Shown one piece after another: positions 1 to 7,861 of a stretch of DNA of 20,972 nt. Every line of letters begins with the position of its first letter. Position 1 is the stretch's first letter. The translations under genes and the position numbers were made by a program. The stretch is taken from NCBI GenBank assembly GCA_016212195.1, contig JACRGW010000077.1:1-20972 (forward strand), given 5' to 3'. The DNA comes from Nitrospirota bacterium (lineage in GTDB: Bacteria > Nitrospirota > Thermodesulfovibrionia > JACRGW01). The notes below the pieces were generated by a model that did no database searches, was not told where the DNA came from, and saw only the letters and a program-made list of their open reading frames with translations.

Positions 1-865
1 TAAATCCAGCATTTTTAAGTTTTTGTATATAGTTATAAAGCTCGACGATATTCATCTCTTCAGATTTCTTCTCTACCATCTTTAGGTCTTTAGGGTCTTC
101 GGAAAAGTTGTAATAGATGGCATCAAATTCTTTCTCATCCAGGATACCATTAGGAGGAAATTTCCTTATCCGACCATTTATAAAGATCCATCTTGCTCCA
201 TCCCATCGTACCTCTTTTGCATCCACCCTCTCAATAAGATTGAACCTATCATCAAATTTGTACAGTGTAAGTCCATTGAAGTTCTCTCCATCGGGTTGTA
301 ACAAATCAATATTTATGACAGAATTATCCTTTCCTCTCATCCATACTTTATTCTGTTGAAAAAATGCCTTAAGGGGTTTCTTCTTTATCTTAACATCTTT
401 GATATAATTCATTTTCTGGTTAGCATAAAAAACGAGGGACTCATTAAAGACAAATGAGATAAGGCTTATTAATAAGGCTACAGCGAGTATAGGAATAGCT
501 ACTGAATAAAGGCTGACCCCTGCTGCCCTCATAGCCACGATCTCGCTGTTTCTTGACAAGATTCCGAGTGTTAGGATAGTAGAAAGGAGAACAGCCATTG
601 GAGCACCGTAAAAAAGGACTCTGGGTGTATAGAAAATAAAATACTCGATAATAGTTCCAGCAGAGGCATGATATTCAATAAAATCATCAACCTTTTCGAA
701 TAATTCAATAAGGACGGAAATGCACAGGAGACCCAGGATGGTAAGGCTAAAGAGCTTAAGAAATTCCCTCAGTATATAACGGGTCAGGATAGTCGAGATA
801 GAAAACCTGAAAAGATTCTTAGTGAATGGGTTTTTAGATGGTATTCTTGAAGAATAAGTTCTCAT
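1..865 (-). CDS. lptG: LptG, LPS export ABC transporter permease (partial, C-terminus beyond window)
   Basis: This is the second inner-membrane permease of the LptB2FG complex, which extracts lipopolysaccharide from the inner membrane and passes it to the periplasmic Lpt bridge. The minus-strand frame opens with ATG at 865 and stays open to the window edge, giving 288 codons of a family that is usually about 360 long. After a basic, Ser-rich N-terminus there is a YILREFLKLFSLTILGLL transmembrane segment. Two more hydrophobic segments follow, then a long soluble stretch matching the periplasmic jelly-roll domain. The visible part ends just before the expected last three membrane helices. The start overlaps the stop of the upstream permease as ATGA, so the pair is translationally coupled. 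Calling this copy LptG and the upstream one LptF follows the usual gene order; the two families are paralogous. Confidence 0.9.
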   Translation of the reverse strand, partial: MRTYSSRIPSKNPFTKNLFRFSISTILTRYILREFLKLFSLTILGLLCISVLIELFEKVDDFIEYHASAGTIIEYFIFYTPRVLFYGAPMAVLLSTILTLGILSRNSEIVAMRAAGVSLYSVAIPILAVALLISLISFVFNESLVFYANQKMNYIKDVKIKKKPLKAFFQQNKVWMRGKDNSVINIDLLQPDGENFNGLTLYKFDDRFNLIERVDAKEVRWDGARWIFINGRIRKFPPNGILDEKEFDAIYYNFSEDPKDLKMVEKKSEEMNIVELYNYIQKLKNAGF

Positions 866-2055
866 AAATTATAGAATTTTCCTTTTAACACCCGCAGAGC
901 CTCCTCTATAGTATTTTGATAGACATTAGAAATTCGCTTTAAAACCTTTGATTCTGTTGATCGCGAAGATCTATCAAAAAGAAAAAGCCCTATTGCACCG
1001 AAGATGATATTCGGTGTCCACATCGCAAAGAAAGGATGGATCTTGCCTTCCTGGGCTAAATTTTCTCCAGTCGTAATAAAGATATAGTATATAAGGATAA
1101 CACCCAGACTGATCGCAAATCCTCCCATTCTGCCTGATTTCTTAGTTAAAAGACCGAGGGGTGGGCCTATAATCCCAAAAATCAGGCATGCAAAAGGAAT
1201 TGAAAACTTCTTATGCAGGTCTACAAGCCAGACATAATGATTTTTCCCTTCTCTTTTGTAATTCTCCATCTTTTCCTTAAGTTCTGAAATAGTCATTTCA
1301 CGGCTGCCCTTTGGAACCTTAATCTGGTCTGTAAGATTTTTATCAAAATCTATCTGGAGATCATACGAATTAAATAGTGCCTTATTGTAAGAAGAGGTAT
1401 CTTTCCTCTGACTATGGATACTCCCATCCCAGAGCTTGAGTACAACCCTCAGATTAGATGCATCAGAGATGAAGGCACCCTTCTTAGCTACTATGGTATA
1501 AGGTTCCAGCGGGTTTCTGACATCCGAAATAAATACCTCCTTAAGTTCTTTTGAAGAAGACATCTCTCTAACATATATTATAAGGCCTTCGAAGGTGTCA
1601 TTAAAAACTCCTGCTTCGATTCCGACTGATGCCCTCGTTCTGACAATATTAAAAAGTATGTTTTTAAATGCCTGATTTCCGAGAGGAAGTAGAGATACCA
1701 TTATATAGGTTGTAAGAATAACTCCTAATAGGGAGATTGTTAGTACCGGAGGAAGGAGTCCATAAAGTCCCACACCGCTCGCTTTGAGTGCTGTGATTTC
1801 GTTATCAGCCGAAAGCCTGCTGAAGGTTACTAATACTGATAATAGTATGGCCATCGGTATGGTAACAGCGAAAAAAGAAGGGAGGATGTAGAGAATAAGT
1901 TCAAGGATTGATGACAGAGGAACGCCTTTATTTATGACCATCTCTATGAGCCTTCTGATTTTATCCATCAAGAGGGTAAAGGTGAATACTAAAAGCCCGA
2001 GAGAAAAAGTGATAACAAGCTCACTGAAAATGTACCTATTGATAATCCGAAACAT
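862..2055 (-). CDS. lptF: LptF, LPS export ABC transporter permease
   Basis: First permease of the LptB2FG lipopolysaccharide exporter (YjgP/YjgQ family), 397 aa, a normal length. The N-terminus (MFRIINRYIFSELVITF) matches the amphipathic start typical of LptF. Hydrophobic segments lie near residues 12-30, 55-75 and 98-120. A polar periplasmic domain follows (about 130-275), then three further membrane helices around 285-375. The family signature ALKASGVGLY occurs around residue 90. The gene overlaps lptG by 4 bp. No clear Shine-Dalgarno is visible before the ATG at 2055, and the best promoter match lies very close to it. The gene is divergent from the cold-shock gene. The cytoplasmic ATPase LptB is not in the window. 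Confidence 0.93.
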   Translation of the reverse strand: MFRIINRYIFSELVITFSLGLLVFTFTLLMDKIRRLIEMVINKGVPLSSILELILYILPSFFAVTIPMAILLSVLVTFSRLSADNEITALKASGVGLYGLLPPVLTISLLGVILTTYIMVSLLPLGNQAFKNILFNIVRTRASVGIEAGVFNDTFEGLIIYVREMSSSKELKEVFISDVRNPLEPYTIVAKKGAFISDASNLRVVLKLWDGSIHSQRKDTSSYNKALFNSYDLQIDFDKNLTDQIKVPKGSREMTISELKEKMENYKREGKNHYVWLVDLHKKFSIPFACLIFGIIGPPLGLLTKKSGRMGGFAISLGVILIYYIFITTGENLAQEGKIHPFFAMWTPNIIFGAIGLFLFDRSSRSTESKVLKRISNVYQNTIEEALRVLKGKFYNL

Positions 2056-2064
2056 TAGTAACTT

Positions 2065-2093
2065 ATTTTATAATAATTTATATTTAATGTAAA
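2065..2093 (-). promoter_or_regulatory. Possible sigma70 promoter of lptF-lptG
   Basis: On the minus strand TTTACA (2093-2088) and TAAAAT (2070-2065) are separated by 17 bp, each one mismatch from consensus. Transcription would begin only a few bases before the lptF ATG at 2055, giving a nearly leaderless message. That fits the absence of a Shine-Dalgarno but lowers confidence. Confidence 0.35.
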
Positions 2094-2126
2094 GCATTCC
2101 CGTATCTTATTTCACGAAAAAAAGAC

Positions 2127-2155
2127 TTGACACCGTCCTATTGTTGTGTTATTTA
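2127..2155 (+). promoter_or_regulatory. Sigma70-type promoter of the cold-shock gene
   Basis: A perfect TTGACA (-35, 2127-2132) is followed after exactly 17 bp by TATTTA (-10, 2150-2155). The predicted start near 2162 gives a leader of about 40 nt before the GTG start codon. It is the strongest promoter match I noticed in the window, consistent with a highly expressed cold-shock gene. The leader is much shorter than that of E. coli cspA, so a long thermosensor leader is unlikely. Confidence 0.65.
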
Positions 2156-2202
2156 ATTTCCGATAGCCATCAGATTTTTTTACTAAGGAGGTGAAGTTGT
2201 AG

Positions 2203-2409
2203 GTGAGAGCCAGCGGTAAGGTTAAGTGGTTTAATGATAGCAAGGGATTTGGATTTATTGAGCGTGAAACGGGAAAGGATGTCTTTGTACATTATTCAGC
2301 TCTTCAGCAAGATGGATTTAAAAGCCTCAAGGAAGGTGAAATGGTTGAGTTTGATATTGTGGAAGGCCCTAAAGGCCCTCAGGCAAGTAATGTAGTTAAA
2401 CTAAACTAA
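2203..2409 (+). CDS. csp: Cold-shock domain protein (CspA family)
   Basis: A 68-residue single-domain CSD protein that binds single-stranded RNA/DNA and melts RNA secondary structure. It carries the family start GKVKWFND, an RNP1 motif KGFGFI (residues 14-19) and an RNP2 motif VFVHY (27-31). Length is standard for Csp proteins. The start is GTG at 2203: an in-frame TAG lies immediately before it, and a very strong Shine-Dalgarno AAGGAGGTG (2185-2193) sits 9 bases upstream. It has its own promoter and is followed by a small lipoprotein gene 41 nt downstream, probably on the same transcript, which ends at the terminator near 2680. It could serve in general RNA chaperoning rather than cold shock specifically. 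Confidence 0.95.
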   Translation: MRASGKVKWFNDSKGFGFIERETGKDVFVHYSALQQDGFKSLKEGEMVEFDIVEGPKGPQASNVVKLN

Positions 2410-2450
2410 CAACTACAATAAACTTTTTTTTAGAAAGGAGGTGAATTTAA

Positions 2451-2630
2451 ATGAAAAAGATATTGGCTTTACTAATATCGTTAATTTTTGTAGTAACACT
2501 TTCGATGACTATTGGTTGTCCAAAGAAGGAGGAACCAAAACCAACACCTTCACCAGCAGCCCCTGCAGCACCTGAGAAGCCAGCTGAGGCACCTCCAGCA
2601 GCACCAGAGAAAGCACCTGAGAAAAAGTAA
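2451..2630 (+). CDS. Small Pro/Ala/Glu/Lys-rich lipoprotein
   Basis: A 59-aa protein with ATG at 2451 preceded by a strong Shine-Dalgarno AAAGGAGGTG. Residues 1-22 form a signal sequence (MKKILALLISLIFVV and on), ending in TIGC so that Cys23 would be the lipidated residue. The lipobox is imperfect because position -3 is Thr rather than Leu. The mature part, about 37 residues, is a flexible tail of PAAPEKP-like units rich in Pro, Ala, Glu and Lys, with no globular domain. It may be a periplasmic spacer or envelope tether; I do not recognise a specific family. It follows the cold-shock gene and directly precedes an intrinsic terminator, suggesting a bicistronic unit. An overlapping longer ORF in another frame (2512-2694) reads through the terminator and is a shadow. 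Confidence 0.75.
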   Translation: MKKILALLISLIFVVTLSMTIGCPKKEEPKPTPSPAAPAAPEKPAEAPPAAPEKAPEKK

Positions 2631-2655
2631 GTCTGCCATGTTAGGATTATCTCTT

Positions 2656-2686
2656 AAAAAAGGCCCTCCCGGGAGGGTCTTTTTTA
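2656..2686 (+). terminator. Intrinsic terminator after the csp-lipoprotein unit
   Basis: A GC-rich stem built on CCCTCCCGGGAGGG (2664-2677) extends outwards through G-C/G-U and A-T pairs, and a run of six T follows. It lies 26 nt after the lipoprotein stop codon. The A-rich 5' flank would let it work partly in both directions. Confidence 0.9.
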
Positions 2687-2741
2687 TCCCTTGATATTTT
2701 AATCCCTTTATGTTAAAAATAGTCACCCTACAATTTTTTAT

Positions 2742-2770
2742 AAGAGTGGGTATCCCCCACTCTTTTGTTT
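2742..2770 (+). terminator. Second intrinsic terminator upstream of rimP
   Basis: A perfect 9-bp stem, AAGAGTGGG (2742-2750) with CCCACTCTT (2756-2764), closes a 5-nt loop and is followed by a T-rich tract. It is a backup terminator that insulates the rimP-nusA-recG operon from the csp unit. Confidence 0.8.
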
Positions 2771-2797
2771 TAGAAGACTTAACCTGAACCCTATATT
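2769..2797 (+). promoter_or_regulatory. Weak candidate promoter for rimP-nusA-recG
   Basis: TTTAGA (2769-2774), 17 bp, TATATT (2792-2797) lies directly after the double terminator, where a new transcription unit must begin. The -35 match is only 4 of 6. The leader also contains an AACCC/GGGTT inverted repeat (2787-2791/2804-2808). Confidence 0.3.
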
Positions 2798-2838
2798 ATC
2801 GTTGGGTTAAGAGGTAAGTATTTTCTGGAGATGGGTTT

Positions 2839-3306
2839 TTGGATAAAGACGAAATTATCTCTGCTATTCATAACCTGATACTGCCTATTGCAAGGGCATC
2901 AGGGATAGAATTAATCGAGATGCGGTACCATCGCAGGAGGGGAGGCCGTTCTATCTTACGGATTTTTATAGATAAAGAAGGTGGTGTTACCATAGATGAC
3001 TGTGAACGGTTTAGCCGTGAAGTCGAGGCTGAATTGGACGTGGAAGACTTTATTCTTGAATCATATGTCCTTGAGGTCTCTTCCCCTGGTCTTGACAGAC
3101 CACTCAGGAGGATTGAGGATTACATGAAAAATATAGGGAAACTTGCAAATCTAACTACCTCCACACCATTCAAAAACAGGGGATTCTTCATAGGCAGGAT
3201 CAACAAGGTAGAGGGAGATTCTATAATTTTGATCCTGGAAAACGGAGAGGAACTCAGTATTCCTTTCTTGCGGATATCGAAGGCAAATTTAAGGATAGAG
3301 CTTTAA
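2839..3306 (+). CDS. rimP: Ribosome maturation factor RimP
   Basis: RimP helps assemble the head of the 30S ribosomal subunit. The 155-aa product has the expected length and two-domain layout: an alpha/beta N-domain (1-85, with RSILRIFIDKEGGVTIDDCE) and a C-terminal SH3-like barrel. They are joined by the family signature VSSPGLDRPL (residues 83-92). The start is inferred as TTG at 2839: the frame has a stop at 2815-2817 and no ATG or GTG between, and CTGGAG (2825-2830) lies 8 bases upstream as Shine-Dalgarno. An ATG at 2831 is in the wrong frame. It is followed 26 nt later by nusA, the near-universal partner of rimP. Confidence 0.95.
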   Translation: MDKDEIISAIHNLILPIARASGIELIEMRYHRRRGGRSILRIFIDKEGGVTIDDCERFSREVEAELDVEDFILESYVLEVSSPGLDRPLRRIEDYMKNIGKLANLTTSTPFKNRGFFIGRINKVEGDSIILILENGEELSIPFLRISKANLRIEL

Positions 3307-3332
3307 AGGTCTACGACCTTTAGGGAGGATTT

Positions 3333-4625
3333 ATGAATCATGAGCTTATTCAACTCCTTGAACAGATAAGCAAGGAGAGGGGGATATCAAAAGAGAGCCT
3401 TGCAGAAACCATAGTGTCTGCTCTGCTTTCAGCCGCCAGAAAGAAGTACGGTCCTCAGAACATGAAAATCCATCTCGACCCTAAGACTGGAAATATGGAT
3501 GTAGTTTCTATTAAGAAGGTCGTAGAAGATATAACTAATCCCCAGACTGAGGTCTCGTTAGAAGAAGCAAAAAAGATCGATCCTGATAAAGGTCTCGGAG
3601 ATGAAATAGAGATTAAACTCAACTTTAAGGACCTTGGAAGGATAGCCGCGCAGACAGCCAAACAGGTTATCCTCCAGAAGGTAAAGGAGGCCGAAAGAGA
3701 AATAATCTTCAACGAGTTTAAGAAGAAGGAAGGGCAGATGGTTCATGGCGCTATACTCAGGCAGGAGAAGGGTGCCTATATCGTTGACCTGGGAAAGACT
3801 GAGGGAATTCTTCCGTTTAAAGAGCAGATTCCCAGGGAAGGATTCAGGAGGAGTGACAGGGTGAGGGCTTATATTCTTGAGGTCAGAGATTCCACTAAGG
3901 GTCCTCAGATAATCCTTTCCAGAACTAACCCTAATTTTGTCGCACGGCTCTTTGAGATGGAAGTTCCTGAAATATATGAGGGTATTATCGAGATCAAGGG
4001 GGTAGTAAGGGAAGCAGGAGACAGGACAAAGATAGGAGTCTTTTCGAGGGACCCTGAAGTTGATCCTGTTGGTGCCTGTGTAGGGTTAAAAGGCTCAAGG
4101 GTACAGTCAGTAGTAAGGGAGTTAAGGGGAGAAAAGATAGATATTATCCCCTGGACAGATGACTCCAGGGTACTTATCTCAAAAGCCTTAAGTCCCGCCA
4201 CTATTGAAAAGGTGGGCATAAATAAAGAGGCTAAATCTGCACTTGTAGTAGTCTCTGATCAACAGCTCTCCTTAGCTATCGGAAAAAAGGGACAGAATGT
4301 GAGACTCGCTGCAAAACTCACCGGCTGGGACATAGATATTATAAGCACCGAGGAATACGAAAAGGAAAAGGCTGCAGAAGCTGAGAGAGAAATGGAAGCT
4401 GCCATAGATAAAGAACAGGCTAAAATGACACCATTAACAATGCTATCAGGGGTTGGTGATAAAACAGCAACGATTCTTGAAGAAGCTGGTTATAAAACAG
4501 TTGAAGATGTCGTATCCCTGAGTATAGAGTCCCTCAAGGCCATACCCGGGGTAGGAGAAAAGACAGCCCAAAAGATTATAAAAGGTGCGCGGGAAAAACT
4601 CGGGTTGAAGGATGGAGAAGCTTGA
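3333..4625 (+). CDS. nusA: Transcription elongation/termination factor NusA
   Basis: NusA binds RNA polymerase and nascent RNA and controls pausing, termination and antitermination. The 430-aa protein shows an N-terminal RNAP-binding domain (1-130), an S1 domain (about 132-200, GAYIVDLGKTEGILPFKEQ) and two KH domains. Those are marked by VGLKGSRVQSVVRELRGEKID and LAIGKKGQNVRLAAKLTGW. A C-terminal tail of two helix-hairpin-helix motifs follows (LSGVGDKTATILEEAG near 371; IPGVGEKTAQKI near 408). This tail is longer than in minimal NusA but lacks the E. coli acidic repeats. ATG at 3333 is supported by GGGAGG. The usual downstream partner infB is missing; recG takes its place and overlaps the nusA end by 14 bp. 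Confidence 0.97.
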   Translation: MNHELIQLLEQISKERGISKESLAETIVSALLSAARKKYGPQNMKIHLDPKTGNMDVVSIKKVVEDITNPQTEVSLEEAKKIDPDKGLGDEIEIKLNFKDLGRIAAQTAKQVILQKVKEAEREIIFNEFKKKEGQMVHGAILRQEKGAYIVDLGKTEGILPFKEQIPREGFRRSDRVRAYILEVRDSTKGPQIILSRTNPNFVARLFEMEVPEIYEGIIEIKGVVREAGDRTKIGVFSRDPEVDPVGACVGLKGSRVQSVVRELRGEKIDIIPWTDDSRVLISKALSPATIEKVGINKEAKSALVVVSDQQLSLAIGKKGQNVRLAAKLTGWDIDIISTEEYEKEKAAEAEREMEAAIDKEQAKMTPLTMLSGVGDKTATILEEAGYKTVEDVVSLSIESLKAIPGVGEKTAQKIIKGAREKLGLKDGEA

Positions 4626-6699
4626 TATACCCATAAGGTATGTCAGGGGGATAGGACCCAAAAGAGCAGAATTCCTCAAGCGTCTTGGGATAGAAACCCT
4701 GGAAGATGCCCTCTATTACCTCCCTAAACGATATGAAGACAGAAGAAGTTTTAAAAAGATTTCAGAACTTACTACGAATGGCCCTGAGACTATATCAGGG
4801 CAGGTTATCGATTCAGTCATAAGGATTACACCCAGGCAGAAAAAGAAAATCTTTGAATTGGTAGTTCATGATGGTACAGGGGTAATTACAGGAAAATGGT
4901 TTAATCAGCCCTTTATGCAGAAGGTATTCAAGGTTGGACAGAAGACCATCCTTACCGGAACTGTAATGAAGAGTCGTTATAGCTATGGATGGGAGATAGA
5001 GAATCCTGAGTATGAAATCATAGAAGATGAAGAGAGAGATACTATTCATACGGGCAGAATAGTTCCTATATATGGTGCTACTGAAGGGCTTTCTCCGCGA
5101 TACCTCCGTTCCATAATGAAGAGGATAATTGATCATTATTCTCCTAATGTTTCCGAATTTCTCCCTGAGAATATAGTTACTGGATATAACTTTCCACCTC
5201 TGTATGAGGCAATAAGAGAGTCGCATTTCCCTGATCATACCGACATCGAAGCCCTTAACCAAGGGAAGGGAATGGCTCGAGAGAGGCTTATCTTCGATGA
5301 GCTTTTTCTCCTCGAGTTAGGCCTCGCCCTCAGAAAAGGTAAGGAATCCATCGAAAAGGGGATTGCATTTAAGACAGACTCCATTTTACTGAACCGCCTT
5401 AGGGAAAACATCCCCTTCAAGCTTACCAATGCCCAGGAAAAGGTCTTTGAAGAAATCAGATCCGATATGTCCTCCCCACATCCTATGAACAGATTGCTCC
5501 AGGGAGATGTAGGAAGCGGGAAAACGGTTGTTGCACTCCAGGCCATGCTCATCGCTATAGAGAATGGTTATCAGGCAGTTATTATGGCGCCAACCGAGAT
5601 CTTAGCCGAACAACATTACTTAAATATCCATAGAACAATTGAAATATTTGGTTTAAAGGTATCCCTTCTGACAAAAAGCCTGAAAGATAAGGATAGAAAA
5701 GATATCTTAAAGAAGATCGCAGATGGTGATATACACTTGGTTGTTGGCACCCATGCCCTTATTCAGGAAGGAGTAATATTTAAAGCTTTAGGACTCGCCA
5801 TAATAGATGAACAACACAGGTTTGGAGTTATTCAGAGGACTAACCTCAGAAAGAAGGGCATAAATCCCCATATCCTTGTTATGACAGCTACCCCCATACC
5901 GAGGACTCTGGCACTTACACTTTATGGTGACCTTGACATATCGATTATTGATGAACTTCCTCCTGAAAGGAGGCCTGTCGAAACAATACTTTTCAAGGAA
6001 TCAATGAGGTCAAAGGTATATCTGAAACTGGAGGAGGAAATAAAAAAGGGAAGACAGGCCTATGTTGTTTACCCCCTGATAGAAGAATCAGAGAAGATGT
6101 ATCTCAAGGCTGCTGTAGAAATGTCTGAAAGGCTCAAAAAGAACTTTTCGCATAGAAGAATCGCACTCATCCATGGGAGGATAAAGGCAGGAGAAAGGGA
6201 AAAGATAATGGATTCCTTCAAGAACGGAGATGTAGATATCCTGGTAGCTACTACAGTGATTGAGGTTGGGGTGGACATCGCTAATGCAACAGTTATGGTT
6301 ATTGAACATGCTGAGAGGTTTGGTCTTGCCCAACTTCACCAGTTAAGGGGACGGGTTGGAAGGGGTTCTTCACAATCGTACTGTCTCTTGATGACACCTG
6401 ATTACTTTTCTGAAGAGGCAGAAAGAAGGCTACAGGCACTTGTCAGGACAAATGATGGTTTTCGTATTTCTGAAGAAGACCTCGCTATACGGGGGCCTGG
6501 TGAATTCTTCGGCACAAAACAGTCAGGCCTGCCAGACCTGAAAATAGCTAATCTTATAAGAGACAGCCGTGTCCTTGAGATTGCAAGAAAGGAGGCATTC
6601 TTTCTATCGAAAGAAGACCGATTTCTCAAAAGTTATCCAGCCTTGAAGGATGCCCTTGAGAGGAAATGGAAGGGAAGGCTTGGATTCGTACTAAATTAA
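4612..6699 (+). CDS. recG: ATP-dependent DNA helicase RecG
   Basis: RecG is a superfamily-2 DNA translocase that regresses stalled forks and processes branched DNA. The 695-aa product covers the full architecture. An N-terminal HhH-like segment (YVRGIGPKRAEFLKRLGI) leads into the wedge/OB domain, about 60-150. Walker A is GDVGSGKT (298-305, Lys304), the DEQH box lies at 399-402, and motif III is MTATPIPRTLALTLYGD. The C-terminal helicase motifs are ATTVIEVGVDIANATVMVIE and QLRGRVGRG. The short C-terminal TRG region is present. ATG at 4612 lies inside the last codons of nusA (14-bp overlap, +1 frame), so translation is probably coupled. Placement directly behind nusA is not the usual arrangement. 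Confidence 0.97.
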   Translation: MEKLDIPIRYVRGIGPKRAEFLKRLGIETLEDALYYLPKRYEDRRSFKKISELTTNGPETISGQVIDSVIRITPRQKKKIFELVVHDGTGVITGKWFNQPFMQKVFKVGQKTILTGTVMKSRYSYGWEIENPEYEIIEDEERDTIHTGRIVPIYGATEGLSPRYLRSIMKRIIDHYSPNVSEFLPENIVTGYNFPPLYEAIRESHFPDHTDIEALNQGKGMARERLIFDELFLLELGLALRKGKESIEKGIAFKTDSILLNRLRENIPFKLTNAQEKVFEEIRSDMSSPHPMNRLLQGDVGSGKTVVALQAMLIAIENGYQAVIMAPTEILAEQHYLNIHRTIEIFGLKVSLLTKSLKDKDRKDILKKIADGDIHLVVGTHALIQEGVIFKALGLAIIDEQHRFGVIQRTNLRKKGINPHILVMTATPIPRTLALTLYGDLDISIIDELPPERRPVETILFKESMRSKVYLKLEEEIKKGRQAYVVYPLIEESEKMYLKAAVEMSERLKKNFSHRRIALIHGRIKAGEREKIMDSFKNGDVDILVATTVIEVGVDIANATVMVIEHAERFGLAQLHQLRGRVGRGSSQSYCLLMTPDYFSEEAERRLQALVRTNDGFRISEEDLAIRGPGEFFGTKQSGLPDLKIANLIRDSRVLEIARKEAFFLSKEDRFLKSYPALKDALERKWKGRLGFVLN

Positions 6700-6753
6700 G
6701 AATTTAAGGATAATAAATTGCAGATCATTTACTTTTGTGATAATCTATAGACT

Positions 6754-7104
6754 ATGATTCTTTGGGATAAGATAAGAAAGAATGCCGAGGAAGGTATTGA
6801 ATCTATAAAGAAGGGTGCTACTATTTTGGCTGAAAGGGCCAGGATAGAGGTCAGCCTTGCAAAAATCCTTTTCGAAAGGGAAAAGGTAGAAAAGAGGATT
6901 AAGACTCTTTATCAGAAGATTGGGGAAAAGATTTATACCCTGACAGCAAAAAAGGAGAGGCATATTCTCAAAGATAAAGAAATTGCAGACGCACTTGAGG
7001 AGCTCGTTAGACTCAAAGAGGATCTGAATAAACTCGAAAGGGAATCAAGGCTTATATCATCAGGAGAGGTTGAGGGAACAGAGCCCACAACCCTAAAGGA
7101 TTAA
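6754..7104 (+). CDS. Small charged coiled-coil protein, function unknown
   Basis: A 116-aa, Lys/Glu-rich, mostly helical protein with no signal peptide or membrane segment. Residues 20-100 show heptad-like spacing of hydrophobics (RARIEVSLAKILFEREKVEK; ALEELVRLKEDLNKLERES), which suggests a coiled coil. The last 15 residues are disordered. I do not recognise a named family. It sits 54 nt after recG and 13 nt before the prepilin peptidase, so it is probably cotranscribed with one or both. No clear Shine-Dalgarno precedes ATG 6754. Base and codon use match the neighbours, which argues for a real gene. Confidence 0.7.
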   Translation: MILWDKIRKNAEEGIESIKKGATILAERARIEVSLAKILFEREKVEKRIKTLYQKIGEKIYTLTAKKERHILKDKEIADALEELVRLKEDLNKLERESRLISSGEVEGTEPTTLKD

Positions 7105-7117
7105 AGAGTCTATATAG

Positions 7118-7861
7118 ATGCTGGTTTATTTGGTGGTCTTTGTCTTCGGGGCTGTTGTGGGTAGTTTTTTAAATGTCTGTATCTTCAGAATCCCCAGGGG
7201 TGAATCACTCATCCTCCCTCCATCCAGATGCCCCAATTGCAATAAAAGAATTGAGATCTATGATAATATCCCCATTCTCAGCTATATCTTATTAAAAGGG
7301 GAATGTAGAAGCTGTAATTCAAAGATTCCAATAAGGTATCCTATTGTAGAAGTCCTGAACGGCCTCTTTTATACACTCCTTTTTTTTTCATTTGGATGGG
7401 GTTTACAATTTCTTGTTTACTCAGCTTTTCTCTCAGTTTTGATCATTATAACCTTTATAGATATCGATCACCAGATTATCCCTGAAAGGATTACACTCCC
7501 AGGAATTTTCCTCGGTATACTGATAGCCTCAACACTTCTGCCTTTAGGCATTAAGAACTCTTTGTCAGGTGTTTTTCTTGGAGGAGGTCTTTTCTACCTA
7601 ACGGCAGTTCTCAGTCGTGGAGGTATGGGGGGAGGAGATATAAAACTCATCGCTATGATAGGTGCGTTTATCGGCTGGAAGGGGGTAATAATCACTATCT
7701 TCCTTGCAGCCCTTTCAGGCTCTCTGGTTGGGATCTTCCTTATGGTTTTCATGGGTAAAGGCAGGAAACATAAGATATCCTTTGGGCCATTCCTCGCCTT
7801 AGGAGCCACCTTTAGTCTCTTCTGGGGAAAGGATTTAATCGAATGGTATCTGACTATATAG
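7118..7861 (+). CDS. pilD: Prepilin peptidase / N-methyltransferase (type IV leader peptidase, A24)
   Basis: A bifunctional inner-membrane enzyme that cleaves the leader of type IV pilins and type II secretion pseudopilins and methylates the new N-terminus. The 247-aa protein has the N-terminal methylase domain with two zinc-binding cysteine pairs (C38/C41 CPNC; C63/C66 CRSC). The A24 aspartyl protease domain follows, with catalytic aspartates in FIDIDHQ (D115 or D117) and GGGDIK (D174). About seven to eight hydrophobic helices are visible. It starts 13 nt after the coiled-coil gene, and its end overlaps the sensor kinase gene by 19 bp. The next two genes form a PilS-PilR-like pair, so the enzyme likely serves a type IV pilus or related secretion system encoded elsewhere. 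Confidence 0.95.
   Translation: MLVYLVVFVFGAVVGSFLNVCIFRIPRGESLILPPSRCPNCNKRIEIYDNIPILSYILLKGECRSCNSKIPIRYPIVEVLNGLFYTLLFFSFGWGLQFLVYSAFLSVLIIITFIDIDHQIIPERITLPGIFLGILIASTLLPLGIKNSLSGVFLGGGLFYLTAVLSRGGMGGGDIKLIAMIGAFIGWKGVIITIFLAALSGSLVGIFLMVFMGKGRKHKISFGPFLALGATFSLFWGKDLIEWYLTI

Noticed and set aside
117..359. Plus-strand 80-aa ORF
   Set aside because: It lies antisense within lptG, whose minus-strand translation is clearly family-like.
2512..2694. A 60-aa Gln/Arg/His-rich ORF
   Set aside because: It is another frame of the small lipoprotein gene and reads through a strong terminator; it has no Shine-Dalgarno of its own.
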